Assembly (NCBI GenBank): GCA_977017575.1
Contig: CDRNVI010000059.1
Span: 415,113-479,112, forward strand
DNA length: 64,000 nucleotides
Direction of reading: 5' to 3'
Source of the DNA: Paramoeba atlantica
Lineage: Eukaryota; Discosea
The notes below the pieces were generated by a model. The model saw only the letters and a program-made list of their open reading frames with translations. It ran no database searches and was not told the origin of the DNA. This document shows positions 1-8,951 of the stretch, in pieces. Each line of letters begins with the position of its first letter. The first letter of the stretch is position 1. A program made the translations under genes and the position numbers.

Positions 1-338
1 AGTAAGACACCTTTTTTTATTAGGACAACGTTTTTTATTAAGACAACAATTTTTATTAAGACAACGTTTTTTATTTAGACAACGTTATTTGTTAAGACAA
101 CGTTTTTTATTAAGACACCTTTTTTTATTCAGACAACGTTTTTTATTAAGACAACGTTTTTTATTAAGACAACGTTTTTTATTAAGACAACGTTGTTTGT
201 TAAGACAACGTTTTTGATTAAGAGAACGGTTTTTATTAAGACAATGTTTTTTATTAAGACAACGTTTTTTATTAAGACACCTTTTTTTATTAAGACAACG
301 TTTTTTATTAAGACAACGTTTTTTATTAAGACAACGTT
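1..338. repeat. 18-bp tandem array (GAC…TTTTTT…TTAA unit), about 18 copies
   Basis: The commonest unit reads TAAGACAACGTTTTTTAT, with variants (ACACC for ACAACG, GTTATTTG for GTTTTTTA). The array runs off the left edge and is cut at 338 by foldback element F1. Its period and layout (GAC, then a T-run, then TTAA) match the two leader monomers of LINE D1 (57785-57818) and, more loosely, the 28-kb array at 28447-56619. The inference is that it is another LINE-leader-type monomer array whose LINE body lies elsewhere or was displaced by F1. No coding content is seen. Confidence 0.9.
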
Positions 339-1268
339 GCGGTAGTAAAACTACCGCTCTAGCCTCGATTGCGGTGGTTGTAAAACTACCGCCCTACACT
401 CGATTATTGAAAAAAAAGTGAACAAAAACAGTGAAAATATAAAGAGGAACACAGTAATATAATAGAAGAAAAAAATATAAAAGGGGGCTCCGGTGGTCCA
501 AAACTGAAAAAATGGAAAATAATGTGGGGTCCAGGGGTGGGGGGGGGCAGGGGGGGTCATGGTCGGCCCAGGGGGGTCATGGTCGAGCAAATTTTTTCGA
601 AAAAATTAGTTTTCGAAAAAAAACCGCAGAAAGGGTAGCCGGGGTCTTGGCGCGCATTTTCCACCCCCCTACCCGGGCGTGACCCCCCCGCGTATCCGCA
701 GGACGGGTCCGCCAAGTTCGGATTTTTTCGGAAAAAAAAATTTGAAAAAAATTTCAACTTGGCGAAAAAAATGAAAAAAGAAATATTTTTCTAAAATCGT
801 TTCCCCTATTGCATTTTGATAGTTTGGGACGTACACTAGCTTTCGCCGCAGTTGTTTTCGCAAGGTATCACTTCTTCGAACCGTGGAGCGCCCCTTAAAA
901 TGACCCATTTTTGACTAAAAAAGGTGAAAAAGTATTTTTCGGACCTAAAGGGGCATTTTTGTGTCGAAAGAATGGTATGGTTGGAGTCGCATTCTCTACC
1001 CAATACGTTCGGTGGGCTTTCATTCATGCCTACGAGTGATTTCCCACGCGCAAATGTCGGATTTAGTGCTCTGACAGCAAAAATACGCGAAAATTACCCC
1101 ATTTTTACCAGAAATTCGGCTATTTTTGGCTATAATCTTTCCGTTTTCCAGGCTAAACTTTCTCTTTTAGGCTCTTCGTTAAACGCGGCGGTAGTTTTCA
1201 ACGCGAATCGCGCAGCATGAGTGACTTCTAAGTTGAAAACAACCACCGCGTTTAACGAAGAGCCTAAA
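339..1268 (+). mobile_element. F1 foldback/MITE-like element, copy 1 (complete)
   Basis: This is a non-coding repeat of about 0.9 kb present at least nine times in the window. The left end is a short hairpin with arms GCGGTGG and CTACCGC. Here the left end is doubled (339-357 and 371-392). The interior holds a conserved A-rich stretch, a G-rich stretch (around 535-590), a stretch of TTTTTCGAAAAAA-type inverted repeats, and an AT-rich right half. The right end is a long palindrome (1165-1268). Short open frames inside are conserved only because the copies are similar. No transposase was seen, so it is probably non-autonomous. Boundaries are defined by comparison of copies. Confidence 0.85.
1165..1268. 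repeat. Right-terminal palindrome of F1 (38-bp arms)
   Basis: The arms run from TTTTAGGCTCTTCGTT at 1165 to its complement ending at 1268, with two mismatches in 38 bp, around a 28-bp loop. The inner part of the arm (GCGGTGGTTGT) repeats the motif of the element's left end. The same palindrome ends the F1 copies at 4073-4176, 9769-9864, 10778-10883 (inverted), 12405-12508 and 63035-63140 (inverted). Confidence 0.9.
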
Positions 1269-1270
1269 AA

Positions 1271-1404
1271 AGAATATAAAGGGGAACATAGTAATACAAG
1301 TGTATAATAGAAGAAAAAAATATAAAAGGTGGCTCCGGTGGTCCAAAACTGAAAAAAAAAATTGAAAAAAATGGGGGGTCTATGGGGGGGGTCAAGGGAG
1401 GGCC
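1271..1404 (+). mobile_element. F1 partial copy joined to copy 1
   Basis: The sequence repeats the left part of F1 (the AATATAAAGGGGAACA region, the CTCCGGTGGTCC region and the start of the G-rich block) but lacks its first 70 or so bases and its right half. It begins 2 bp after the terminal palindrome of the preceding copy, so the two are head-to-tail. Confidence 0.75.
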
Positions 1405-1407
1405 ACT

Positions 1408-1581
1408 CGCACACTGATAATGCATAAAACTCGCACACTGATAATGCATAAAACTCGCACTGATAATGCACATTGGCACACTGATAATGCATATTAGCAC
1501 ACTGATAATCCATATAGGCACACTGATAATGCATAAAAACTCGTACACTGATAATGCATAAAACTCGCACACTGATAATGC
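1408..1581. repeat. Minisatellite, unit CACACTGATAATGCAT plus spacer (7-8 copies)
   Basis: The core CACACTGATAATGCAT recurs with spacers AAAACTCG, ATTGG, ATTAG or ATAGG, giving units of about 21-25 bp. The same core is found in the opposite orientation at 4178-4318, also next to the right end of an F1 element. ATGCAT is itself palindromic. Confidence 0.9.
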
Positions 1582-1584
1582 ATA

Positions 1585-1690
1585 TTTTGAACAAGCCCTT
1601 CGAAAAAAAATTGTGCCCTTCAAAAAAAAATTGAGCCCTTCAAAAAAATTGGAGAAAGGCCCTTGAAAAAAAATTCTAGAAAAAATGGCG
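1585..1690. repeat. Degenerate tandem repeat GCCCTTCAAAAAAAAATTG (4 copies)
   Basis: Four units of about 20-24 bp share GCCCTTSRAAAAAAA. The CTTCAAAAAAA core resembles the GTCTTCAAAAAAAC core of the 28-kb array, but the rest of the unit differs. The relationship is uncertain. Confidence 0.6.
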
Positions 1691-1691
1691 G

Positions 1692-1967
1692 AAGCCAAGA
1701 CCTTGTTTACCCTTCTGCAAGATAACAACGTCTGACGTTAGTGGGAAGCTATTTGCGAAGCCCAACATTTCCACCATACCCAACCCGTAATAAGCCAAGA
1801 CCTTGTTTACCCGTCTGCAAGATAAAAACGTCTGACGTTAGTGGGAAGCTATTTGCGAAGCCCAACAATTCCACCATACCCCACCCTTAATAAAGCCAAG
1901 ACCTTGTTTATCCGTGTGCAAGACAAAAACGTCTGACGTTAGTGGGAAGTAATTTGCGAAGCCCAAC
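1692..1967. repeat. About 100-bp tandem repeat, 2.75 copies
   Basis: Units start at 1692, 1792 and 1893 with AAGCCAAGACCTTGTTTA. Each carries ACGTCTGACGTTAGTGGGAAG (19 bases after the first two) and ends in GCCCAAC plus a C-rich tail. The third copy stops at GCCCAAC (1967). Divergence between copies is a few per cent. TGACGT-type half sites recur once per unit; whether they bind anything is unknown. Confidence 0.85.
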
Positions 1968-1986
1968 CGTCTGCAAGGTAAAATAG

Positions 1987-2178
1987 AAATGGAAAGCCCA
2001 TTCTAGGGATCGGAAATATGCAGTTGAAGGAAAGTTGGTAAAACTCAAAATTGGAAGAATTTATTATGTAGCCCATGCCGCTATCAAGAGAGTCACATCT
2101 TATGCAGAAGAGAAGAACCCGCCCAGCTTGGAGTTGAGTAGATGTCCAAACATGTTTAAAAATTGTATGGAAGAGTGA
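1987..2178 (+). other. Orphan coding-like fragment, 63 codons, unidentified
   Basis: This stretch is open from 1987 to a TGA at 2176-2178 in a frame with ordinary amino-acid composition, for example RKYAVEGKLVKLKIGRIYYV followed by AHAAIKRVTSYAEEKNPP. It has no good start codon upstream, because a stop lies at 1984, so it would be an internal piece of something larger. I do not recognise a family. It could be part of a transposon protein or a captured host exon. Confidence 0.3.
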
Positions 2179-2232
2179 AATACGCACGTAAAGAGTGAAA
2201 TACGCACATGGAAGAGTGAAATACGCACATAA
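2170..2232. repeat. Three copies of AGAGTGAAATACGCACATGG
   Basis: There are three tandem units of about 20 bp (AGAGTGAAATACGCACRT plus 2-3 bases) directly after the orphan coding fragment and before the IS30-type element. Confidence 0.85.
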
Positions 2233-2271
2233 AAAGCGCTAGAGAAAGGGACTGATGGGCCCTTCGGAGAT

Positions 2272-3273
2272 TCAAGAGGACTCCTGGGAACTGTCGACCA
2301 AAAATTGTGGGCGAGTTTTCCGAAGAATTTCTACGAACTCAGATGGCGATTGTTCTTGGAGCACTTCTTTTGGTCGAGCATTTATATCCCGCGAAACGGA
2401 GTCAAGATCCTTCTGCGAGATGTCACTAAACAAACGTCGTTTCGGGTAGAAATCTCGTACTACGCCGTTGAAATTTTCAACACCCCCCTTCTCCCAACTT
2501 GCATACGGTTTAAAAAAATACGAAGAGCAATTAAGCGACTGATTTACTTTCTCGTGTTTTGCAAACTCGGTTCCGTTATCATATGTTATGGAGTGAACCA
2601 AGAAACCTTGAAGAGCACTGGTTATGTTTTCAGCGACTAGTGCTGATTTCTTGCATGTGAGCTTCTTTAGTATCCCGAACCGACTCTTTCGCTCAACCAA
2701 GGTGAGGAAGAATCCGCTGTGCCTTGTGCCTTCTATAAGGTCACATTCCCAATCGCCGTATCGCTCCCGATTGTTAACAATATTCGGTCGCTCCTCAATG
2801 TCGGTGCGATTCGGAATACCGGTACGGTTGGTTCCCCGACGGCGAGGTTGACCACGTCTTCCTCCACGGCGCAGACAACTCTCCAAGTTCCCATGTTGAC
2901 CATCATCCCGCTTGATAAACCCGTATATTGACGTTCGGGATACTTTAATATCATCTTCTTTGCACAAGACTACTGTAATTTGCTGTGGGCTAAAGCGCCT
3001 GCGTAGGAGAGACACGACTTTGTCTTTAATCTCTCCTTTAATCATGCATGGGCGCGGCTGGCTTTTCAGCATGGACTGCTTCGCTGCTCGTTCAGCGCGC
3101 CTGGCACTGTACGTATCATTTCGAAGTCCGCGTGCGAGTTCCCGGCTCAGAGAGGATTGATTCATATTCAATTTCGCGGCAATTTGGACTTGGGTGAAAT
3201 TCTGTTGATTGTAAAGCACCTCAATCATGGTGCGGTCCTCTGAATCTATACGTTGACTTCGTGGTTCACTCAT
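2272..3273 (-). CDS. IS30-family DDE transposase, intact
   Basis: The protein is 333 aa from the ATG at 3271-3273; the open frame extends a few codons upstream without another ATG. Residues 14-60 form a helix-turn-helix of the IS30 N-terminal type (TQVQIAAKLNMNQSSLSREL). A basic linker follows, then an rve-type DDE domain at about 165-315. The family signatures are visible: WECDLI with D178, TYDNGTEFAKHE with D232, and GGVENFNG with E266. The D-to-E gap of 33 residues and the FYPK and LSR/NARPKEVL-type C-terminus are also typical of IS30. No stop or frameshift is present. The gene lies among eukaryotic repeats, and its 5' end sits 20 bp from an F1 element. I found no IS30-type terminal repeats around it by eye. 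It could be a horizontally acquired element or a little-known eukaryotic lineage. Confidence 0.9.
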   Translation of the reverse strand: MSEPRSQRIDSEDRTMIEVLYNQQNFTQVQIAAKLNMNQSSLSRELARGLRNDTYSARRAERAAKQSMLKSQPRPCMIKGEIKDKVVSLLRRRFSPQQITVVLCKEDDIKVSRTSIYGFIKRDDGQHGNLESCLRRGGRRGQPRRRGTNRTGIPNRTDIEERPNIVNNRERYGDWECDLIEGTRHSGFFLTLVERKSRFGILKKLTCKKSALVAENITSALQGFLVHSITYDNGTEFAKHEKVNQSLNCSSYFFKPYASWEKGGVENFNGVVRDFYPKRRLFSDISQKDLDSVSRDINARPKEVLQEQSPSEFVEILRKTRPQFLVDSSQESS

Positions 3274-3293
3274 ACTAAAATGCAACAAAAATT

Positions 3294-4176
3294 ATTGCGG
3301 TGGTTGTAAACCTACCGCTCTACACTCGATTATTGAAAAAAAAGTGAACAAAAACAGTGAAAATATAAAGGGGAACACAGTAATATAATAGAAGAAAAAA
3401 ATATAAAAGGGGGCTCCGGTGGACCAAAACTGAAAAAAAAAATTGAAAAAAATGGGGGGTCCAGCGGGGGGGTCCAGGGGGGGGTCATGGTCGAGCAAAT
3501 TTTTTCGAAAAAATTAGTTTTCGAAAAACAACCGCAGAAGGGGTAGCCGGGGTCTTGGCGCGCATTTTCCACCCCCCTACCCGGGGGTGACCCCCCCGCG
3601 TATCCGCAGGACGGGTCCGCCAAGCTCGGATTTTTTCGGAAAAAAACGTTTGAAAACAAATTCAACTTGGCGAAAGAAATGACAAAAAAAATATTTTTCC
3701 AAAATCGTTTCCCCTATTGCATTTTGATAGTTTGGGACCTACACTGGCTTTCTCAGCAGTTGTTTTCGCAAGGTATCCCTTCTTCGAACCGTGGTGCGCC
3801 CCTCCAAATGACCCATTTTTGACTAAAAAAGGTGAAAAAGTATTTTTCGGACCTAAAGGGGCATTTTTGTGTCGAAAGAATGGTATGGTTGGAGTCGTAT
3901 TCTCTACCCAATACGTTCAGTAGGCTTTCATTCATGCCTACGAGTGATTTCCCACGCGCAAATGTCGGATTTAGTGCTCTGAGAGCAAAAATACGCGAAA
4001 ATGACCCTACTTGTACCAGAAATTCGGCTATTTTTGGCTATAATCTTTCCGTTTTCCAGGCCAAATTTCCTTTTTTAGGCTCTTCGTTGAACGCGGCGGT
4101 AGTTTTCAACGCGAAGCGCGCAGCATGAGTGACTTCTAAGTTGAAAACAGCCACCGCGTTGAACGAAGAGCCTAAA
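3294..4176 (+). mobile_element. F1 foldback element, copy 3 (complete)
   Basis: The copy starts ATTGCGGTGGTTGTAAACC and ends in the terminal palindrome 4073-4176 (TTTTTTAGGCTCTTCG and its complement). Its internal order is the same as in copy 1. It follows the transposase start codon by 20 bp. Confidence 0.85.
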
Positions 4177-4177
4177 A

Positions 4178-4318
4178 ATGCATCATCAGTGTGCATTATG
4201 CATTATCAGTGTGCATTATGCATTATCAGCGTGCATTATGCATTATCAGCGTGCATTATGCATTATCAGTGTGCATTATGCATTATCAGTGTGCGAGTTT
4301 TATGCATTATAAGTGTGC
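4178..4318. repeat. Minisatellite CATTATCAGTGTGCATTATG (about 6 copies)
   Basis: This is the reverse-complement version of the minisatellite at 1408-1581, with a 20-bp unit (CATTATCAGYGTGCATTATG). It starts 2 bp after the F1 palindrome. Copy-to-copy differences are a T/C in CAGYGTG. Confidence 0.9.
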
Positions 4319-4320
4319 CT

Positions 4321-4432
4321 ATATCCTCTTAGAGAGAGGCCGCCAGGAATATTGCGATGAGTGGATTTGAACTCGCCGTCTGAGCACCATGTGCTTCAAA
4401 CTTTGAGTTCTTGCCACTCCCCCACCTCCGCT
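4321..4432 (-). mobile_element. SINE2 5' fragment (tRNA-derived head), reverse strand
   Basis: Read on the minus strand it gives the SINE2 head: GGAGGTGGGGGAGTGGCAAG (A box), the ACATGGTGCTCAGACGGCGA region, the B box GAGTTCAAATCC, then GGCGGCCTC. It stops at CTCTAAGAGG, so only about 110 bp of the 5' end is present. Confidence 0.75.
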
Positions 4433-4439
4433 TCTTGCC

Positions 4440-4585
4440 ACTCCGCTTCTTGCTAGCACTGTGCGTGAGGGTAACACGTACTCTTTTCGTTCCTTTCTTA
4501 TTTTCAAAGAAAGTACAACATTCGCAAATGCGTAATGTTTTGCCTCAGGCTTTGTTAGAGCCCTTTCAGCTGTCCCCAATTGCTA
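4440..4585 (-). other. Coding-like fragment shared with 12835-13060
   Basis: Read on the minus strand the open frame gives ALTKPEAKHYAFANVVLSLK, then IRKERKEYVLPSR. The duplicated copy at 12835-13060 keeps the frame, with K/R and E/G changes. This part is homologous between the two segments; after PSR the two diverge. I do not recognise the family. It may be a degraded piece of a transposon or captured gene. Confidence 0.3.
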
Positions 4586-4599
4586 TGATCACCAATTGC

Positions 4600-4977
4600 T
4601 ATCATGGCGGAAGTGGCGGAGTGGCAATAATTCAAAGTTTGAATCACATGGTGCTCAGACGGCGAGTTCAAACCCACTCATCGCAATATTCCCGGCGGCC
4701 TCACTCTAAGAGGCTGGGCTGATAACCGACTAAGCCCAGTACTCGGAGGACCGTCCCGGACCCTCCCCTCAGGGAACCAGCTCCCTTACCCGGCTTACAC
4801 CTCTTGGGTAAGCCGTGTTGACGTACAGTTCGTCGACGCAGCGTGTTGGCAACAGCACGTTGGTGCCGCCTTGGACAAGCGGAAACTGGTAGAGGACGTC
4901 GGCCCCGGAACTTCCAAATCTGTCTGTGAAGGGTCTGGCTTGCCAGTGACCATCCGGAGCAATCCGGAAATGATGAT
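4600..4977 (+). mobile_element. SINE2, tRNA-derived (class II tRNA-like head), near full length
   Basis: The head GGAAGTGGCGGAGTGGCAAT gives a Pol III A box. CGAGTTCAAACCCACTCATC gives the B box (GAGTTCAAACC), spaced as in a tRNA with a long variable arm (Leu/Ser type). The body contains GGAGGACCGTCCCGGACC and the tail region ends CCATCCGGAGCAATCCGG. Flanks suggest insertion into F3 with the 9-bp duplication ATGATCACC: it precedes the element (about 4586-4594) and follows it (about 4973-4981). Other copies are at 13097-13868 (interrupted), 13381-13772, 62228-62454 and 62464-62858. Confidence 0.8.
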
Positions 4978-5838
4978 CACCCTGGTGGGGAGGGGGGGGC
5001 AGGGGGTACCCATCGGAATTGTTGAAAAACTAGTTATTTTGTCATTCAATTTGATTCATACGTCTACCTTTTTTCCTTGCGCCTCCTCCTTCCTCTGCGG
5101 CCTTGCGTGTCACACACTTCCGGGTAAAGTTTGGCCTTTGTAGGTGTATTATCGGCACAGGGTGGAGAAATATCGAATGAAATCAAAGAGTATACAGGTA
5201 TAGAAGGCTCGAAACTCTCAAAAAAGTGGTCTAGGAGTTGATTTGGGAAAAATATATTTTTTCACTTTCACCCATAAATTTTTAGTTTCTTTTTGCAAAA
5301 TTTCAAAAATTGCTATGATCAGAACTAGTTATTTTGTCACTAAATTCGATTCATACATATTGGTGAAACGATATTTTGGTGAAACGATATCGGGCACGAA
5401 ATCGGGCCACAAATCGGGTACGACGAATTAACCTATGGTAGCGAGGGAGTAGTGCAGATTGAAAGGGGCGAGGGAGATACGAAGCAACAGGCGTGGCAGA
5501 TTCCCACTGAAAAGAAATGGTATCTCCCCGCACGAAAAACGCCTTTTCGCTTTCTAGCTCGTAGACAAACTTCGTGCAGGGAGATACCATTTCTTTTCAG
5601 TGGGAATCTGCCACACACAACAACAACAAAGACACTGATATTGAAATATCAGTTGACGGATTTGTAGTTCATACTAGTAACGAAGCATACAAAAATACAA
5701 TATCACCTAGAATTTGCGCGGTGAAGCACCTTCCACAGCCCTGTCATCCATGTATCCTAGTTACTTTCTTTGGAAATGCCTCTTTAGGGCGAATGTGTCT
5801 TCCAGCAACTCGCCTTCATATTCATTTGACCTTCTGAC
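4978..5838 (+). mobile_element. F3 palindromic repeat element, copy 1
   Basis: This non-coding repeat is shared with 13869-14742 (same orientation) and 9907-10330 (reverse). Recognisable blocks are ATCACCCTGGTGGGGAGG, GGGTACCCATCGGAATTG, GCGTGTCACACACTTCC, an AT-rich block with AAAAATATATTTTTTCAC, a short run of CGGGCACGAAAT-type repeats, GCGAGGGAGTAGTGC, and a long hairpin (5493-5614). It ends with CTTCTGACCTGTT. The exact element ends are uncertain because the SINE and the segmental duplication obscure them. Confidence 0.7.
5493..5614. repeat. Long hairpin in F3 (about 43-bp arms)
   Basis: The left arm starts GTGGCAGATTCCCACTGAAA and the right arm ends with its exact complement. The arms continue through AAGAAATGGTATCTCCC and GCACGAA with one bulge, leaving a loop of about 34 bp. 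It is duplicated at 14391-14511. Such perfect pairing over 40 bp indicates a recent or maintained palindrome. Confidence 0.9.
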
Positions 5839-5841
5839 CTG

Positions 5842-6126
5842 TTAGAGGAAGTAAAGATAGCTGTCCTTTCTGTTAGTTACTCCAAATACGATGCGTCGCA
5901 TGCGATTTATTTGAGTTTCAATCTCCTGCAATTCCGATTGATTTAAATTCCAAGTTCCCGGATTGTAGTATACAACAGGCTGTACAAGCGTTTTGTATAT
6001 TTGAAACTTACACAAAGCGGAAAGAGAAGAAGACCAAATTGCTTTAAGTTTATGCATTACGCTCCAACCGAGCCGTACTCTCTCGTTTGGATTTGACCCG
6101 CCGTCCTCCAACCAACAACCAACCAA
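5842..6126 (-). pseudogene. LINE A3: internal fragment of the post-RT connection region
   Basis: The minus-strand frame reads NERVRLGWSVMHKLKAIWSS, then KTLVQPVVYYNPGTWNLNQ, then EIETQINRMRRIVFGVTN. It aligns with the region between RT and RNase H of LINE A1 (RVRLGWAIMHKLKAIWSS). Homology stops at both ends: on one side at the F3 end (CCTGTT), on the other at a GGTTGGTTGGTTG run (6107-6129). Neither RT motifs nor RNase H are included, so this is a captured or doubly truncated piece. Confidence 0.8.
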
Positions 6127-8947
6127 CCATCACTGGGATAATAAATTAATATGTCCCAGTTGAAAGCTTCACAAATTTCTCCTACCCATAAAACACTTTG
6201 GCGGTGTCCACAAAACTAACATATTCACCAGAAGCTTTTCAAAAACATCTTGCAACAACTTCCATGTATCCTAATCATTCGAGGTGGATGACGTTCCAGT
6301 ACTTAGTCAAAGAATTGTGATATGAAATCGACTTTTCATTTTCAGCACAAACGGTTTACCTAATAAAACATTTTCACGCGAAACAACAGCATATCACCTT
6401 ATCACACTATCCCTCACCTGTTCAGAAAATGCGATCAAGGGGGGTATGAGGGGGGTATCATTTCTTTGGTGTTCGTAATACGTTCTTAGTTCGCGATCTA
6501 TCGTCTTTCCCCTGACCCTTTTCTGTCTTTTTGACGCAGTTCTCTCTTTTACTGAGTGTCAATGTGTTGTTGGACTGTACGCGTTCTTGTTATCTTGTGC
6601 ATTTCGTTTCCGTTTCTATCTCTGTATGGTTGCCTTTGCTAACTGTCCTACTTTTTGGCAATATTTTTACGTGCTCACCATGGGTGCATATTTGGCTAGA
6701 GGTAAGTTTGCGCTGCATTTTGCTGCCATTAGAATCACCATTGGTATGGTTTTTGCGCTTGTCTTCTGCATGAGGAATCTCGCCGTAGAATCTCAAGGCC
6801 TTTTCTCCCTTGCTTATTTTACTTGCTTGTTTAGCCACCCAGTCTGCCATATAATTATGTGGATTTTCGTTATGCGCTTTAACTTTTACGCAGTAGAAGC
6901 GCTTTGTCCCTCTTAGCGAAATATATGTTTCTTGCAATTTTTGAAGTATAGCGCCTCCCTCAAACGATTTAAATCCTATGAATCTGAACCTATGGATAGC
7001 TCCATGAAAGAAATCCCAAACATACTCAGAGTCCGTGTGCAAAATGACATCTCCATCGTAGGACAATGCGATGAGAAGAGCCTCGTGCGCGGCAAAGGAT
7101 TCTATTTCCTGAATAGATTGAGAGAATTCATGATGAGGTTTTAACCCAAGAGATATAGAGGGCTCGCGGCGGCGTAGGCAGACTACCCCACAACCTGTGT
7201 GAGTTTCATCCTTTTTAACGATTCGTGCTCCATCTGTATAAATGTGTGTTTCATTTGGCCGGATTGGAAATGGTTGCCGCCCTTCTTCAATGTATTGCAG
7301 GGTTTCGTAGCACCCCTTGTTTACCCCCTTTACCAAAAGATTTTCCCATAGTTTTGAAGTTGTTTTAGTGTACGAGGGCCTGGGTTCAAGCTGATTTTGA
7401 AGATTTTCAAGTTTCTTGCACCATTGAGACCGATTTTGACCAAGTTTTAGAATCTCAGATACGTCAGAATGTAACTCTTTTGCACATCTTTCTGATAGCG
7501 AGGGCTTGGAACTCTCATCATTCGTTCTCCATAGTACGGCAGTTACGAATGGAGTAGGGTGACGAATAAGGTGGCCTACTAGCGAGGCACGTTGCAATTG
7601 TATCACAGTATTGGGCTTTAGGTCAGTGGGGTAAAGAGAGTCTACTCTGCAATGCGCCTCTTTCGAGCACTTGACTCCCAATACGACCCTCCTCATTCTG
7701 TTTATTTGGACTTCCACTTCATGTAGCTCTTTCTGATTTAAATTCCAAGTCCCTGGATTAAAGTAGACCACTGATTGAACGAGGGACTTAAAGATGTGTA
7801 ATTTGCTTTTTGGTGATATAGTAGAACTCCATATGGCTTTGAGTTTGTGCATTATTGCCCAACCTAATCGTACACGTTCTTGTGAGTTTGAGCTGCGATC
7901 CTCCTCGTTCTGAGTGCTACCCAAGTAGCGATAAGATGTAACTTTTGGTATATCGCCGAGTGTCGCTACTTGCAAAGGTCTTCCATCATCCTTAACTTTA
8001 CCTAGTGTCATCCATGCCGTTTTGTTTGGTCCGACATTTATTTTCAAATTAGCTTTTTCTGCGGAAGTTTTAAGTTTGTGCAACATTGTGCTTAGCTCCT
8101 CCTTGGATTCGGAGAAGAGAACTATATCATCAGCATAATTTATATCAGATACACGCAGTTCCTTTAGGCCTCTGCTCCTAGTTCCTGAGCTGTGTGTCAC
8201 AAGCCCTAAGCGATTTATGTCGATAGATTCAACCAAAATACGATCAAGCACCATAATAAACAGGTATGGGGCCAGAACGTCACCTTGAAGAGTCCCCTGT
8301 AAAAGTGGAAATGAGTCTGTATTACCGTATGGTGTTTTCACGTGCGATTTGAGATCTTGATAAATACACATGATCGTAGAACTGAGATTTTCGGGAATAT
8401 CGAAAGCACGTAATGTCTCTTTTATCGCAGCGAATGATAATGAAGGAAAGGCTTGTTGAAAGTCGACGAAACAGACGAACACCCCAGCCCCTCGGCGCGA
8501 TTTTTCCATTATTTCTAAAAACGTTGCCTGAGCGCCAGCTGTTGAGCGGTTAGGTCGAAATCCGAATTGATTCCCGCGAAGCGAACTTTCCACTGCTGGT
8601 TGTATTCTGTCTAAAATGATTCGATTCAAAATCTTCACTACATGATTCACAAGACAGATTGGTCTCCAATTTGTGAGTGAGCGCAAGTTACCTTTCTTTG
8701 GCAATGGGACCTGCAATATCGATTTCCAAGATTCATCCGCTTTTCCGGTTTTTTGTACTTCGTTCATTATATCCAGGAGAGCATTACGCAAGTCTTAATC
8801 AGCTGAAATAGCACGTAGAGATTCAACCGGGATATTATCATCGCCTGTAGCTTTTCCTGACTTAATCTTTACCATCGCAGCAGTTAGTTCCTCCACTCGA
8901 AATTCACCATCATCAATTTTTGCCAGTCGTTTTGGTGCAGTAGGTAA
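6127..8947 (-). mobile_element. LINE A1, 5'-truncated (RT, RNase H and 3' region)
   Basis: The coding part lies at 6590-8947. 6127-6589 is taken as 3' untranslated or unassigned flank and holds two short GGGGGGTAT runs near 6440-6460. The 5' end is cut at 8947, just before F1 copy 4, so the endonuclease domain is missing. It is related to LINE A2 (14743-19712) by shared RT and RNase H sequence. The RNase H domain puts it among the APE-type LINE clades that keep RNase H (I, R1, LOA, Tad and relatives). I cannot assign a clade. Confidence 0.8.
6590..8791 (-). pseudogene. Reverse transcriptase + RNase H polyprotein of LINE A1 (5' truncated)
   Basis: The open stretch is 733 codons after an in-frame TAA at 8795-8797. 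Upstream of that stop the same frame continues to 8946 (GEFRVEELTAAMVKIKSGKA), so the stop is a single lesion. RT signs are NWRPICLVNHVVKILNRIIL, GNQFGFRPNRST, motif A CFVDFQQAF, TLQGDVLAPYLF, and catalytic YADD at residues 219-222. RNase H has its acidic set: YTDG (D520), E564, HTDS (D587), and KVKAHNENPHNYMAD (H640, D650). A basic C-terminal tail follows. The start codon is absent because the element is 5' truncated. Confidence 0.85.
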
Positions 8948-8951
8948 ACTT

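Noticed and set aside
1-338. Telomeric repeat
   Set aside because: The 18-bp unit has no G-rich strand and is internal to the window at its right end. It fits LINE-leader monomers better.
339-1268. Genes inside F1 (for example frames of 60-130 codons with FFRKNPNLADPSCGYAGG or FARYPFFEPW)
   Set aside because: They are conserved only as far as the DNA copies are. Frames are broken in some copies, low-complexity F and K runs dominate, and no homologous domain is recognised.
2272-3273. Assembly contamination by a bacterial contig
   Set aside because: The gene is embedded between eukaryotic repeats within a few tens to hundreds of bases on both sides. This cannot be fully excluded without read data.
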